A stretch of DNA of 64,000 nt, from assembly GCF_004342225.1 (NCBI RefSeq), contig NZ_SMAR01000020.1:1-64000 (forward strand), given 5' to 3'. Each line of letters starts with the position of its first letter. Position 1 is the stretch's first letter. Below the pieces are notes generated by a model. It was given only the letters and a program-made list of their open reading frames with translations, had not been told where the DNA came from and did no database searches. This stretch comes from Martelella mediterranea (GTDB lineage: Bacteria > Pseudomonadota > Alphaproteobacteria > Rhizobiales > Rhizobiaceae). Below, one piece after another: positions 15,727 through 25,161 of this stretch. Position numbers and translations under genes: made by a program.

Positions 15727-17613
15727 TCAATCGGCCATGGCCTGTTCGTACTTTGCCGAAAGTTCCAGCCACTCTTCTTCAATCCTGGCAAGCTCTGCCG
15801 CCGCGTTCGCGCGGGCCTGTGCCATGACCTTTGCCTTTTCGGGCGCCTTTTCATAGAGCGCCGGATCGGCGAGATCGCCGTCGAGTTTGGCAATGATATC
15901 TTCGATTTTGGCCGTCTTTTTCTCCGCCGCGTCGATTTTCTTTTTCAGTGGTGCAAGAGCTGAGCGTTTTTCAGCAGCCGTTTTTCGCTGTCCGGATTTC
16001 GAGGCATTGTCCTCATCGCCGCTTTTATTCTTCGACGATTTTGTTTTACCGCCCAATACGATGAGCGCACGATAATCCTCCATGTCGCCATCATAGCTCT
16101 TCACCGTACCGTCATGCACCAGCCATAGCCGGTCAACGGTCGCCTCGATCAGATGGCGATCATGCGAGATCAGAATGACTGCGCCGGGATAGTCATTCAG
16201 TGCTTCGATGAGGGCGCGACGGCTGTCGATATCCAGATGGTTGGTCGGCTCATCAAGGATCAGCAGGTTCGGCGCATCAAAGGCCGCGAGCCCCATCAGC
16301 AGGCGGGCCTTTTCACCGCCGGACAGATCTTTCGCCAGTGTATCCATCTTGGCTGTTGCCAGCCCCATCTGCGCCACCCGGGCGCGCACCTTGGCTTCCG
16401 GTGCAGCTGGCATCAGCTTGCGAACATGATCCACGGCGGATTCATTCGGCACCAGATCATCAATCTGGTGCTGGGCAAAAAAACCGGTTTTCAGGTTGGG
16501 CGCGATCTTCAGCGAGCCTGCCTGCGCTGCCAGACGGCCGGAGATGAATTTTGCGAATGTGGACTTTCCGTTACCGTTTGCGCCTAAAAGCGCAATCCGG
16601 TCATCGTTGTCGATCCTTAGATTGATATCGGAGAGGATCGGTTTGTCAGGCTGATAGCCGACAACACCGTTTTCAATCGCGATGATCGGGGAGGCAGGCT
16701 GTTTTTCCGGCTCAGGAAATGTAAAGCCCTGAACATGATCCTCAATGACCGCGGAAACGGTTCCCATTTTCTCCAGCGCCTTGATGCGGCTTTGAGCTTG
16801 TCTGGCCTTTGAGGCCTTGGCCTTGAAGCGGTCAACAAAGCTTTGAAGATGCTTGCGCTTCGCGTCACTCTTGGCTTTTGCCTTCATCTGAAGCTCATCA
16901 GCTTCGACCTTCTGGCGCTCAAACTGATCGTATGAGCCGCGATAGAAAGTGAGTTTCTTCTGATCGAGATGGATGATTGCATTGGCTGCTGTGTTCAGAA
17001 GATCGCGGTCATGGGAAATGATCAGCACGCTGTAGGGGTAGCGGCGAATATAGTCTTCAAGCCAGAGCGTGCCTTCCAGATCGAGGTAGTTGGTTGGCTC
17101 ATCCAGAAGCAGGAGGTCCGGCTCGGAAAACAGCACGGCAGCCAGCGCAACGCGCATTCGCCATCCGCCCGAAAACGAAGAGGCTGGTCGCTTTTGCGCC
17201 TCGGAGTCGAAACCAAGCCCCGAAAGGATTGCGCCGGCTCTGGCTTCGGCGGAATGTGCGTTGATATCAACGAGCCGTGTCTGGATTTCCGCAATGCGAT
17301 GCGGGTCGTCTGCCGTTTCGGATTCGTCCAGCAGTGCGGCGCGTTCCTTGTCTGCTTTGAGAACAATGTCAATCAGCGGTTCTTCTGTTCCGGGCGCTTC
17401 CTGCGCCACCTGACCGATCCGCGCCTTTTTAGGAATACTGACGCTTCCGGTTTCCGGCGTCAGATCTCCGGTAACAACACGAAATAAGGTTGATTTGCCC
17501 GCACCATTGCGGCCCACCAGCCCGGCTTTCATACCTTCGGGGATGGTTGCGGATGCGTGCTCAATCAAAAGTCGCCCGGCAATACGGACGGAAAGGTCTG
17601 AAATCGTAATCAT
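15727..17613 (-). CDS. ABC-F family ATPase (Uup/EttA type)
   Basis: A 628-residue soluble protein with two ABC domains and no membrane segments, the ABC-F layout; members act on ribosomes to relieve stalling. The start MITISDLSVRIAG is chosen because upstream residues to 17682 are not family-like. First domain: Walker A GRNGAGKST (~35-43), signature FSGGWRMR, Walker B LLLLDEPTNYLD. A charged linker (about 240-300, QKVEADELQMKAKAKSDAKR) precedes the second domain: Walker A GANGNGKST, signature LSGGEKAR, DEPTNHLD. The last ~100 residues form a lysine/alanine-rich coiled coil as in Uup. The specific subgroup cannot be set without a tree. Confidence 0.92.
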   Translation of the reverse strand: MITISDLSVRIAGRLLIEHASATIPEGMKAGLVGRNGAGKSTLFRVVTGDLTPETGSVSIPKKARIGQVAQEAPGTEEPLIDIVLKADKERAALLDESETADDPHRIAEIQTRLVDINAHSAEARAGAILSGLGFDSEAQKRPASSFSGGWRMRVALAAVLFSEPDLLLLDEPTNYLDLEGTLWLEDYIRRYPYSVLIISHDRDLLNTAANAIIHLDQKKLTFYRGSYDQFERQKVEADELQMKAKAKSDAKRKHLQSFVDRFKAKASKARQAQSRIKALEKMGTVSAVIEDHVQGFTFPEPEKQPASPIIAIENGVVGYQPDKPILSDINLRIDNDDRIALLGANGNGKSTFAKFISGRLAAQAGSLKIAPNLKTGFFAQHQIDDLVPNESAVDHVRKLMPAAPEAKVRARVAQMGLATAKMDTLAKDLSGGEKARLLMGLAAFDAPNLLILDEPTNHLDIDSRRALIEALNDYPGAVILISHDRHLIEATVDRLWLVHDGTVKSYDGDMEDYRALIVLGGKTKSSKNKSGDEDNASKSGQRKTAAEKRSALAPLKKKIDAAEKKTAKIEDIIAKLDGDLADPALYEKAPEKAKVMAQARANAAAELARIEEEWLELSAKYEQAMAD

Positions 17614-17708
17614 GGAAGCGGTTTTGTCTGAAAGATAAGCCGTTGGCAAGACGCGGCTGCTTCCCACGCTGTTGAAGGGCATTATTCTCCGTTGGCATCA
17701 CGTCTGTC

Positions 17709-18221
17709 TCAGGCGAACGGTGTGCCACTTTCAGAGCGCAGGAAATAGATCAGATCCAGCTCCAGCGAGGGCTGTCCCATCATCGTGAACATCATATGGA
17801 GTTGCCCGCGATGATGTGTCTGATGATTGAAGAAGTGCGCAAGCGCCTTTTCAAGGCTGTCAGTGTAAAATTCCGGAGGATTGCCACGCTGGTAGGAAAA
17901 CGTTCCTTTCAGTTGCTCAGGTGTGAGAGCATCAACAAAACTGATGATCCTGCGATCTTCAGCTTCACGTGCCAGCCGCAGATCCTTGAGGTCTTCGTGT
18001 AAAATGGTATCAAGCTTGGCAGGACCGGTGTTCTGGCCCGAAAAACGGGCCATCCAGACTTTATCAGCATAGAGAATGTGGTTGAGTGTGCCCTGAATTG
18101 AGCGAAAAAACGCTCCGAGGTCACGGGTGAAATCTTCATAGGCGATGCTGCTGGCGGCGCTGTAAACGCGGGTATTGGCCCAGCTGTTATAGGCGGCAAA
18201 CATCCGATAGTGTTGCAACAT
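17709..18221 (-). CDS. DinB/YfiT-like putative metal-dependent enzyme
   Basis: A 170-residue four-helix-bundle protein. The start MLQHYRMFAAYNSWANTRVY is preceded by GGGAGAA at good spacing; an open extension upstream is not family-like. Three metal-ligand histidines expected in DinB proteins can be placed: LNHILYADKVW, and the pair in HQTHHRGQ near residue 130-140. DinB-fold enzymes include thiol-dependent transferases (bacillithiol or mycothiol users in other phyla), but the substrate in Proteobacteria is generally unknown. No damage-inducible operator is seen. Confidence 0.8.
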   Translation of the reverse strand: MLQHYRMFAAYNSWANTRVYSAASSIAYEDFTRDLGAFFRSIQGTLNHILYADKVWMARFSGQNTGPAKLDTILHEDLKDLRLAREAEDRRIISFVDALTPEQLKGTFSYQRGNPPEFYTDSLEKALAHFFNHQTHHRGQLHMMFTMMGQPSLELDLIYFLRSESGTPFA

Positions 18222-18308
18222 GACTTTCTCCCTGATTTGACAGCTGATTATACCCGGTAAAAAGCCCTTGGGGGCGTGATTTTTTCTGATATCCGGCATG
18301 AACAAATA

Positions 18309-18668
18309 TCATGCATGGAGACGACCGCGCCTCTTCTCGGTTTCCAGAATACGGACAGCGTCAAGACGGGAGATCGGCGCGCGGTCATTGTCTGGAATGT
18401 CGCCTGAAAGCTGCAACGCCAGATAACGGCCGCAGCAGACCCTCAGAAAGGATGTGAAATTGCCACGGTCATGGCCTGTTTCAACGGATTCACGATAAAG
18501 CTTTGTGATCAGTTGCGTGATATTCATATCATCGCGCGCGCCGATTTCACCAAGGATGTTCCAGAAAAAGCGTTCAAGTCTGACACTTGTGACCATACCA
18601 TCAATGCGGATGGACCGTGTCGCACTTTCCCACAATGCAGGATCGGCTTCTATGAAAAGTCTGCACAT
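18309..18668 (-). CDS. Ribbon-helix-helix protein (PF13467 type)
   Basis: A 119-residue protein of the RHH_4 family common in Alphaproteobacteria. Its opening MCRLFIEADPALWESATRSIRIDGMVTS... contains the RHH core (strand RSIRIDG-VTSVRL, then helices to NITQLITKLYRE), which in RHH proteins dimerises and binds DNA through the strand. A perfect AGGAGGAGGA ribosome binding site precedes the ATG. The role is unknown; the family has sometimes been mis-annotated as arylsulfate sulfotransferase. Confidence 0.75.
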   Translation of the reverse strand: MCRLFIEADPALWESATRSIRIDGMVTSVRLERFFWNILGEIGARDDMNITQLITKLYRESVETGHDRGNFTSFLRVCCGRYLALQLSGDIPDNDRAPISRLDAVRILETEKRRGRLHA

Positions 18669-18750
18669 AAATTCCTCCTCCTTTTAGAGTGAGGCAGTAT
18701 AGTTCAGCGGCACGTCCTGCAAAAGGCGCATGCCGCTGAACAGTCCGTGT

Positions 18751-19320
18751 TCAGCCGTTCAGAACAGCCATAAACTGAGACAACCAGGCCGGGTGAGCCG
18801 GCCACGCTGGCGCGGTGACGAGGTTGCCGTCCGTTACAGCCTCATGAACAGCGATATCGGCATAATGCCCGCCCGCCAGTTTGACCTCCGGCGCGCAGGC
18901 CGGATAGGCCGAACAGGTGCGTCCGCTCAGCACACCTGCAGCGGCGAGTATCTGAGCGCCATGACAAATGGCGGCCACTGGCTTTCCTGTGTCGAAGAAA
19001 TGTTTAACCATTGAGAGGACGTTGTGATCCAGCCTCAGATACTCCGGTGCGCGACCGCCCGGAATGACGAGCGCATCATAGCTGGTAACGTCGATGGCGT
19101 CGAAATCTGCCGTCAGGGCAAAGCGATGACCGGGCTTTTCCGAATAAGTCTGGTCTCCGAGAAAGTCATGAATTGCGGTTGGAACGCTGTCACCGGCTTT
19201 CTTGTCTGGACATACTGCATCGACACTGTGACCAACGGCCAGAAGCGTCTGAAACGGAACCATGGTTTCATAATCTTCCGTGAAATCGCCTGTAATCATC
19301 AGGATTTTCTTTGCTGCCAT
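18751..19320 (-). CDS. DJ-1/PfpI family protein
   Basis: A 189-residue flavodoxin-like fold protein. The conserved elbow AICHGAQ places the reactive cysteine at about residue 120, with the nearby acidic residue in TEDYE early in the chain, as in class I glutamine-amidotransferase-like PfpI proteins. Members act as proteases, glyoxalases or chaperones; the extended region after residue 140 ([13 protein letters not shown]) is like the long-form YhbO/PfpI-type group. AGGAGG precedes the ATG. A monocistronic unit facing the GST gene. Confidence 0.85.
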   Translation of the reverse strand: MAAKKILMITGDFTEDYETMVPFQTLLAVGHSVDAVCPDKKAGDSVPTAIHDFLGDQTYSEKPGHRFALTADFDAIDVTSYDALVIPGGRAPEYLRLDHNVLSMVKHFFDTGKPVAAICHGAQILAAAGVLSGRTCSAYPACAPEVKLAGGHYADIAVHEAVTDGNLVTAPAWPAHPAWLSQFMAVLNG

Positions 19321-19486
19321 TGTTTCCTCCTCATAATGACGAGGATCAAGTTTAGCAGCTTTCGATACGGTGCAGGTATTAATGAGGTACTACGCCGTCA
19401 GGCAACTGTTCGATAACAATCGGGCCGGTTATCTTGAATTTTGCCGGGATGTTTCCAACCTTGAAATGAATGATGGGAGTTTTGTC

Positions 19487-20164
19487 ATGAGCCGTATTCT
19501 ATACACCCTTTGTGGTGCTGACAGTAATATTCCTTTTTCTCCGCATTGCTGGAAGGTCGTTCTTGCTCTCAGGCATAAAGGATTATCATTCCAGGAGCGA
19601 CCGGTCCGTTTCACGGAGATAGCGAGCGTGGAAAACGGATTTTCCAAAACGGTGCCGGTTCTTAAAGATGGTGATAAACTGGTGGCCGACAGTTTTGCGA
19701 TAGCCCTTTATCTGGAGCAGACCTATCCGGAACGACCGTCTCTGTTTAAGGGGGAGGGTGGACTGTCGATGGCGCGCTTCATTGAAGCCTGGTCGGCAGC
19801 CACACTGCACCCTGCCATTACCCGTATCGCGGTAAAGCAAATTCATGACATGCTCGCCCCGGGAGATCAGGCATATTTTCGCTCCAGCCGCGAAAAGCGG
19901 CTTGGTGCGACACTGGAAGAAATCGCAACCGGGCGCGAAGCCGAGATGGCGGCCTTTCCCGAAAAGCTTACCCCCTTGCGCACTATGCTGACGTTCCAGC
20001 CATTTCTGGGCGGGCATGAGCCACTGTTCGCGGACTATATTGTTTTCGGTGCCCTTCAATGGGCCGCGCAAACCGGCAACCGTGCCTTGCTGGATCCTAA
20101 TGATCCGGTGACCAACTGGTTTGAGCGCTGCGCAGAATTCGCCAGCGACCAGCTGGCGATCTGA
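19487..20164 (+). CDS. Glutathione S-transferase family protein
   Basis: A 225-residue protein with an N-terminal thioredoxin-like domain (LYTLCGADSNIPFSPHCWKVVLALRHKG, then TVPVLKDGD and VADSFAIALYLEQTYP, the glutathione-binding Pro and Ser-containing motifs) and a C-terminal all-helical domain. The start MSRILYTL has GGGAG seven bases upstream; the open frame reaches 19370 but that extension lacks GST character. The substrate is unknown. The F-S-P-H-C-W-K motif resembles beta/zeta-like GSTs with a serine or cysteine active site. Confidence 0.85.
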   Translation: MSRILYTLCGADSNIPFSPHCWKVVLALRHKGLSFQERPVRFTEIASVENGFSKTVPVLKDGDKLVADSFAIALYLEQTYPERPSLFKGEGGLSMARFIEAWSAATLHPAITRIAVKQIHDMLAPGDQAYFRSSREKRLGATLEEIATGREAEMAAFPEKLTPLRTMLTFQPFLGGHEPLFADYIVFGALQWAAQTGNRALLDPNDPVTNWFERCAEFASDQLAI

Positions 20165-20276
20165 ACATCTTGCAATCAACTGAAATTCCCTGTTCCGGCA
20201 GGCTTTTCTTTTTGTCGGAACACATTTATACACCGGCCTAATTTCGTTTAACCCGATTTGCCAAAGGACGAATGAT

Positions 20277-20699
20277 ATGGCGATTGAACGCACTTTTTCC
20301 ATGATCAAGCCCGATGCCACCAAGCGCAACCTGACTGGTGCCATCACCAAGATTTTCGAGGAAAACGGCCTTCGTGTCGTCGCCTCCAAGCGCGTCTGGA
20401 TGGCACGCCGTGAAGCCGAAGCGTTTTACGCTGAGCACAAAGAACGTCCGTTCTTCGGTGAGCTTGTTGACTTCATGAGCTCCGGCCCGACCATCGTTCA
20501 GGTTCTCGAAGGCGAAAATGCAATCGCGAAAAACCGTGAGATCATGGGTGCGACCAATCCGGAAAAAGCTGACGAAGGCACGATCCGCAAGCTGTTCGCG
20601 CTTTCCATGGGCGAGAATTCTGTTCATGGTTCGGACGCTCCGGAAACGGCTGCCCGTGAAATCGGTTTCTGGTTCTCCGAAACCGAAATCGTCGGTTAA
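20277..20699 (+). CDS. ndk: Nucleoside diphosphate kinase
   Basis: A 140-residue enzyme that equilibrates NDPs and NTPs through a phosphohistidine. The start [13 protein letters not shown] is the family's, and the active-site loop [12 protein letters not shown] holds the phosphorylated His at ~117. The full length and the Kpn-loop are intact. GGACGA precedes the start, and a strong terminator follows at 20759. Confidence 0.98.
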   Translation: MAIERTFSMIKPDATKRNLTGAITKIFEENGLRVVASKRVWMARREAEAFYAEHKERPFFGELVDFMSSGPTIVQVLEGENAIAKNREIMGATNPEKADEGTIRKLFALSMGENSVHGSDAPETAAREIGFWFSETEIVG

Positions 20700-20758
20700 T
20701 ACCGGATTTGAAGCTGCGCCTTTTGTGCCGCGGCTTTGAAGACCTTTGAAAATAAACG

Positions 20759-20788
20759 AAAGGCCCGTGCTCAGTCGCGGGCCTTTTG
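20759..20788 (+). terminator. Terminator of ndk
   Basis: AAAGGCCCG pairs with CGGGCCTTT around an 8-10 nt loop and is followed by TTTT on the plus strand; A-rich sequence on the other side lets it also serve the converging minus-strand gene. Confidence 0.8.
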
Positions 20789-20815
20789 CATTCTCACGAT
20801 TTATAAGGGGCAGAT

Positions 20816-21523
20816 TCAGCTTGTCCGGTTTTTGAGCCGTTCTGCGGCACGCTCACAGGCTGAACGGCGGCTGGACTGGAACATGTGCAGACGTGCACGC
20901 ACGGAGTTGACTATTTCCGGCGGTGCGGTGCGCGGTGAGCCGCAATTATACGGCGGCTCAGGATCATATTCCATTTGCAGCTGTATCTGCTGTGCGGTTG
21001 TCTTGTCCGTCAGCGATTCAACGACCTGAAGCGCAAAGTCAATGCCTGACGTCACGCCTGCGCCAGTGATGCGGTTGCGGTCACGCACAACGCGCTCGTT
21101 GACCGGCGTTGCCCCGAACAATTCAAGCTGGTCGATTGAGGTCCAGTGGCATGTTGCACGGTAACCATCAAGAAGGCCGGCAGCACCCAGCACCAGAGAT
21201 CCGGTGCAGACTGACGTCACAAGCTTGCAGCCCGGAGCAATACGGCGCAGAAAGTTCAGCGTCTCATCATCATCCATCAACGCCACCTGTCCGGGGCCGC
21301 CGGGCACGCAGATGATATCGAGTTCCTTGCATTGGCCGAATGTCGTGTTCGGCAGGATGCGCAAACCGCGATCAACGATCACCGGATCGAGGTTCTTCCA
21401 CAAAAGCTTGATTTCTGCACCGGGAACGCGGTTTAAAACATCCGCAGGACCAAACAGATCGAGCTGCGTCAGCCCTGGATACATCAGCATTCCGATTTTG
21501 AGCGAAGAGGCATTGTCTGCCAT
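20816..21523 (-). CDS. DJ-1/PfpI protein, isonitrile hydratase (InhA)-like
   Basis: A 235-residue protein beginning MADNASSLKIGMLMYPGLTQLDLFGP, the InhA-type opening in which Asp participates in catalysis, and with the nucleophile elbow VTSVCTGSLVLGAAGLLDG, followed by the TCHWTS motif and GVTSGIDFAL. InhA of Pseudomonas hydrates isonitriles to N-formamides. Related proteins without an AraC DNA-binding domain are widespread, so the substrate is tentative. The C-terminus ends in a basic helical tail. Confidence 0.8.
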   Translation of the reverse strand: MADNASSLKIGMLMYPGLTQLDLFGPADVLNRVPGAEIKLLWKNLDPVIVDRGLRILPNTTFGQCKELDIICVPGGPGQVALMDDDETLNFLRRIAPGCKLVTSVCTGSLVLGAAGLLDGYRATCHWTSIDQLELFGATPVNERVVRDRNRITGAGVTSGIDFALQVVESLTDKTTAQQIQLQMEYDPEPPYNCGSPRTAPPEIVNSVRARLHMFQSSRRSACERAAERLKNRTS

Positions 21524-21678
21524 TAGGTTCCCTCGTTTTGTTCAGGCGGTGCCCAGGGGAAGGTTTCCCTTTGAAACGACTCGCCGCGAGCCGTTTAAAC
21601 GATTGGGTCACGCCTCGTGAAAGGATAGACATTCTCTACGTTTGAACAAGCTTTGTTTCGCCAAACTTTGAGGCGTTT

Positions 21679-22146
21679 TTATTGCCAGCGTTCGTGCGCC
21701 TGATTGTCGCTCTCGCGGGCTGAAACCCACGTGCCTTCTGTGCCATCCTTCAGGTGCTCTTTCTTCCAGAAGGGAGCATCTGTCTTTAGGAAATCCATCA
21801 CAAACGAAGCGCCTTCGAATGCAGCCTGTCGATGTGTCGCGGCAGCGATCACTGTCACGATATTTTCACCGGGTGAAAGGCGTCCGTAGCGGTGGATGAC
21901 GACCAGTCCCTGCAGTGCGAAACGCTCGGTGGCCCGGTCGCAGATCCTGCGGATTTCGGCTTCCGCCATACCGGGATAGTGTTCAAGCTCCAGCGCCTCA
22001 AGGCATTCGCCGTCGTCGCGGCAGTGGCCGGTAAACGTCACTGTTGCGCCGATATCGCAGCGCTTTTCGGTCAGCGCTCTGACTTCGGCGCTGATGTCGA
22101 AGTCTTCCCTTTGAATACGAACATCCGTTTTCGGTGCTTTGCGCAT
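21679..22146 (-). CDS. moaE: Molybdopterin synthase catalytic subunit
   Basis: A 155-residue large subunit that transfers sulfur from MoaD thiocarboxylate to precursor Z. Family motifs are clear: GATVTFTGHCRD, LELEHYPGMAEAEI, VVIHRYGRLSPGENIV, and the active-site lysine pair in FWKKEHLKDGTEGTWV. It begins 2 bp after moaD and forms an operon pgsA-moaD-moaE. Confidence 0.96.
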   Translation of the reverse strand: MRKAPKTDVRIQREDFDISAEVRALTEKRCDIGATVTFTGHCRDDGECLEALELEHYPGMAEAEIRRICDRATERFALQGLVVIHRYGRLSPGENIVTVIAAATHRQAAFEGASFVMDFLKTDAPFWKKEHLKDGTEGTWVSARESDNQAHERWQ

Positions 22147-22148
22147 GA

Positions 22149-22403
22149 TCAGCCGCCCGTCATCGGGGGGAAAAGTGCGATCTCACTGGCATTGCGAACG
22201 GGTTCATCATGCTCGGCATGGGCCTTGTCGAGCGCAACGCGGATAATCTCGGGCTCAAAGAGCGCAAGCTCATATTCTTCGCCGCGTTGTCTAAGAAATG
22301 CGAGCAGTTCTGAAACTGTGGTCACGTTTTCCGGCAACGCTATTTCTTCTTCGCTAAGGCCAATCCGCTCGCGCACCCATGCGAAATAGACAAGTTTTGT
22401 CAT
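22149..22403 (-). CDS. moaD: Molybdopterin synthase sulfur-carrier subunit
   Basis: An 84-residue ubiquitin-like sulfur carrier. The start MTKLVYFAWVRERIG matches the family, and the essential C-terminal Gly-Gly (PPMTGG) is intact; it is adenylated and thiocarboxylated before handing sulfur to MoaE. Its ATG overlaps the pgsA stop (ATGA). An in-frame extension to 22484 lies within pgsA and is rejected. Confidence 0.95.
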   Translation of the reverse strand: MTKLVYFAWVRERIGLSEEEIALPENVTTVSELLAFLRQRGEEYELALFEPEIIRVALDKAHAEHDEPVRNASEIALFPPMTGG

Positions 22404-22996
22404 GTTTCTGCCTCCACAACATGTTTCAGTCCGGCGCGGAAATAGTCGTAGCCGGTATACATCGTCAAAACGGCCGCGACCCAAAGAAGGACAATGCCGA
22501 GGTTTGTCGTAAACGGCATGACCTTATCGCCAGCAGGACCGGCCAGAAGCAGTCCGATGGCGATCATCTGGAATGTTGTTTTCCACTTTGCAATCCGCGT
22601 AACCGGCACTGAGACCTTCAGGCCAGCAAGATACTCACGTAAGCCGGAGACAAGAACTTCCCGGCAGAGAATAATGATTGCCGCCCACAGCGACCAGCCC
22701 GCAATGGTGCGTTCAACGTCAGCGGCCAGCAAGAGCAGGCAGACTGAAACCAGCAGTTTATCGGCGATGGGATCCAGCATTCGCCCGATATTTGAAGTCT
22801 GGTTCCAGGCCCGCGCAAGATAGCCATCCAGAAAGTCCGTGAGTGAGGCGACGATGAAGATCGTCAGGGCTGCCCACCGGGCGCTGTCTGAGCTGGAAAG
22901 TTTTCCTTCCAGGAAGAAGCATAGAACGATCAGTGGAACAGCGAGAATGCGCCCATAGGTCAGAAGATTTGGGAGATTGTAGACTTTTGATGCCAT
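22400..22996 (-). CDS. pgsA: CDP-diacylglycerol-glycerol-3-phosphate 3-phosphatidyltransferase
   Basis: A 198-residue membrane enzyme making phosphatidylglycerophosphate, the first step to PG and cardiolipin. The CDP-alcohol phosphatidyltransferase signature D-G-x2-A-R-x8-G-x3-D-x3-D is complete: DGYLARAWNQTSNIGRMLDPIAD. Five to six hydrophobic helices are visible. The start MASKVYNLPNLLTYGR is chosen over the open extension to 23089. It leads the moaD-moaE operon. Confidence 0.95.
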   Translation of the reverse strand: MASKVYNLPNLLTYGRILAVPLIVLCFFLEGKLSSSDSARWAALTIFIVASLTDFLDGYLARAWNQTSNIGRMLDPIADKLLVSVCLLLLAADVERTIAGWSLWAAIIILCREVLVSGLREYLAGLKVSVPVTRIAKWKTTFQMIAIGLLLAGPAGDKVMPFTTNLGIVLLWVAAVLTMYTGYDYFRAGLKHVVEAET

Positions 22997-23139
22997 GGTG
23001 CCATTCCATATGTTTGCACCGGCCCGGCGGCGACGGACAGGCAAGTGTTCTTGGCTTACAAATTGCGTTGAATATACGCCTAAGGTCAATCCGGTGAAGT
23101 GTTAAACCTCTGTCACAATAAACCGATGTTCTCGCTTGA

Positions 23140-25161
23140 TCAGCCGTTTCCTTCATGAAAATGATTGTAGATCAGTTTAGCCATCGCCTGACTGATACCC
23201 TCTACAGCACTTAAATCGGTCAGATCGGCGCGTGAAACCGCTTTGGCCGAGCCAAAGTGCTGAAGCAATGCGCGTTTGCGCGATGGACCAATGCCCGCGA
23301 TCTCATCCAGAGGGTTTTTCACCATCTCCTTCTTGCGGCGCGCGCGGTGAGACCCGATGGCAAAGCGATGCGCCTCATCACGCAAACGCTGGATGAAATA
23401 AAGAACCGGATCACGCGGGGGCAAGGCAAAATCTGTGCGGCCATCCATGAAAAACCTTTCACGGCCCGCTTCCCGGTCAGCACCTTTGGCAACACCAATG
23501 GCGGTGACGGCATTGCGAATACCCAGTTCGTCGAGGATGGCGCGTACTGCTGTCATTTGTCCCTGTCCACCATCGATCAGGATAACGTCGGGCCATGCCG
23601 GAAAGCCAGCATCCTCGTCGCTTTCCGGTTGCTGAATGCGGTCTGGAATTCCGTGTTCCTTGATCAGGCGGGAAAAGCGGCGGGTCATCACCTCGCGCAT
23701 CATGCCGAAGTCATCGCCGGGGGTGATGTCGGTCGACTTGATGTTGAACTTGCGATATTGCGCTTTCACAAAGCCTTCTGGCCCGGCGACCACCATGCCG
23801 CCAACAGCATTTGTGCCCATGATGTGGGAGTTGTCATAGATTTCGATCCGGCGCGGCGGCCGATCAAGGCCGAATGTTTCGGCAAAACCTTCCAGAAGGC
23901 GGGCCTGCGTTGCGGTTTCCGCCAGTTTTCGGCCATGAGCCTCGCGGGCATTGGACACGACCTGATCCACGGTTTCGCGCTTCTCGCCGCGTTTTGGAAC
24001 GAGAATATGAACCCGGCGTTCCGCACGCTCAGAAAGTGCCATTTCCAGAAGGGACTGTTCTTCAATATCCTCTGAAAGCAGAATCTGTTTTGGTACCGGT
24101 TTGTCATCATAAAACTGAGCCAGAAAGGCGTTCAGGATTTCGGCACTGCCCAGCGATGGGTCAGTCTTGGGGAAGTAGGCACGATTGCCCCAGTTCTGTC
24201 CGGTTCGGAAGAAGAATACCTGTATGCAGCAAAGCCCGCCTTCATTGTGGATTGCGAACACATCCGCTTCTTCAATACCAGACGGATTGACGCTTTGATG
24301 GCCAAGAACATGCGAAAGCGCCGAAAGCCGGTCACGGTAAACAGCAGCGCGTTCAAAGTCGAGGTCTTCTGAAGCCTCGTTCATCTGGCGGGCAAGGTCG
24401 GAATGCACCTGCTTGCTTTTGCCTGAAAGAAAACGGCACGCTTCATCGACAAGTTCGTTGTAGTCGGCTTCAGAAATCTCGCCGGTGCATGGGCCAGCGC
24501 AACGCTTGATCTGATAGAGCAGGCAAGGGCGTGTCCGGCTTTCATAAACACTGTCAGTGCATGAGCGGATCAGAAAAGCACGCTGCATTGCATTGATTGT
24601 TCTGCCGACGGCGCTGGCGGAGGCAAACGGCCCGAAATAGTCACCTTTCCTGGCCCGTGCACCACGGTGTTTGAACAGCGCTGGTGCCTCGTGATCACGC
24701 GTGATCAGGATATAGGGAAAAGATTTGTCATCGCGAAGCAGAACGTTAAATCGAGGGCGTAACCTCTTGATAAGATTTGCTTCAAGAAGCAGTGCTTCCG
24801 TCTCTGTTCGCGTGTTGACGAACTCCATATGCGCGGTCTGAGTAATCATCCGCGTGATGCGGTTGGAGTGGCCGCGCCCCTGCGCATAGTTTGTAACGCG
24901 CTTCTTTAAAGAACGGGCCTTGCCGACATAAAGAACATCGCCATTCTCATTGAACATGCGGTAGACACCGGGGCTGTTCGGCAGGTGTTTGACGAACTCA
25001 CCAATCAGAGCTGCGCCTTTGAGGGCGTGCTTTTCAACGCGACCGTCATTCCAGATGATGCGGTCGGCTTCCACCGATGCAAGGCTCTCCGAAGCGTCAG
25101 GCAGGTCCGTGTCCTTCTCGTCATACAATATGCCGCCGTCAGAGGGCGTCTTGCGCGTCAT
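23140..25161 (-). CDS. uvrC: Excinuclease ABC subunit C
   Basis: A 673-residue nucleotide-excision-repair endonuclease. In order: GIY-YIG 3'-incision domain ([21 protein letters not shown], after a longer than usual ~60-residue N-terminal extension), the cysteine region [15 protein letters not shown], the UVR motif ([23 protein letters not shown]) that binds UvrB, the RNase H-like 5'-incision domain ([20 protein letters not shown]...; DGGQGQ), and the C-terminal helix-hairpin-helix ([18 protein letters not shown]). The start is coupled by ATGA to the upstream SDR gene. Confidence 0.97.
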   Translation of the reverse strand: MTRKTPSDGGILYDEKDTDLPDASESLASVEADRIIWNDGRVEKHALKGAALIGEFVKHLPNSPGVYRMFNENGDVLYVGKARSLKKRVTNYAQGRGHSNRITRMITQTAHMEFVNTRTETEALLLEANLIKRLRPRFNVLLRDDKSFPYILITRDHEAPALFKHRGARARKGDYFGPFASASAVGRTINAMQRAFLIRSCTDSVYESRTRPCLLYQIKRCAGPCTGEISEADYNELVDEACRFLSGKSKQVHSDLARQMNEASEDLDFERAAVYRDRLSALSHVLGHQSVNPSGIEEADVFAIHNEGGLCCIQVFFFRTGQNWGNRAYFPKTDPSLGSAEILNAFLAQFYDDKPVPKQILLSEDIEEQSLLEMALSERAERRVHILVPKRGEKRETVDQVVSNAREAHGRKLAETATQARLLEGFAETFGLDRPPRRIEIYDNSHIMGTNAVGGMVVAGPEGFVKAQYRKFNIKSTDITPGDDFGMMREVMTRRFSRLIKEHGIPDRIQQPESDEDAGFPAWPDVILIDGGQGQMTAVRAILDELGIRNAVTAIGVAKGADREAGRERFFMDGRTDFALPPRDPVLYFIQRLRDEAHRFAIGSHRARRKKEMVKNPLDEIAGIGPSRKRALLQHFGSAKAVSRADLTDLSAVEGISQAMAKLIYNHFHEGNG

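Noticed and set aside
21574-21596. Hairpin AAACGACTCG/CGAGCCGTTT upstream of the InhA-like gene
   Set aside because: Stable stem but no T-run on either strand and no link to a gene end; kept out as a terminator.
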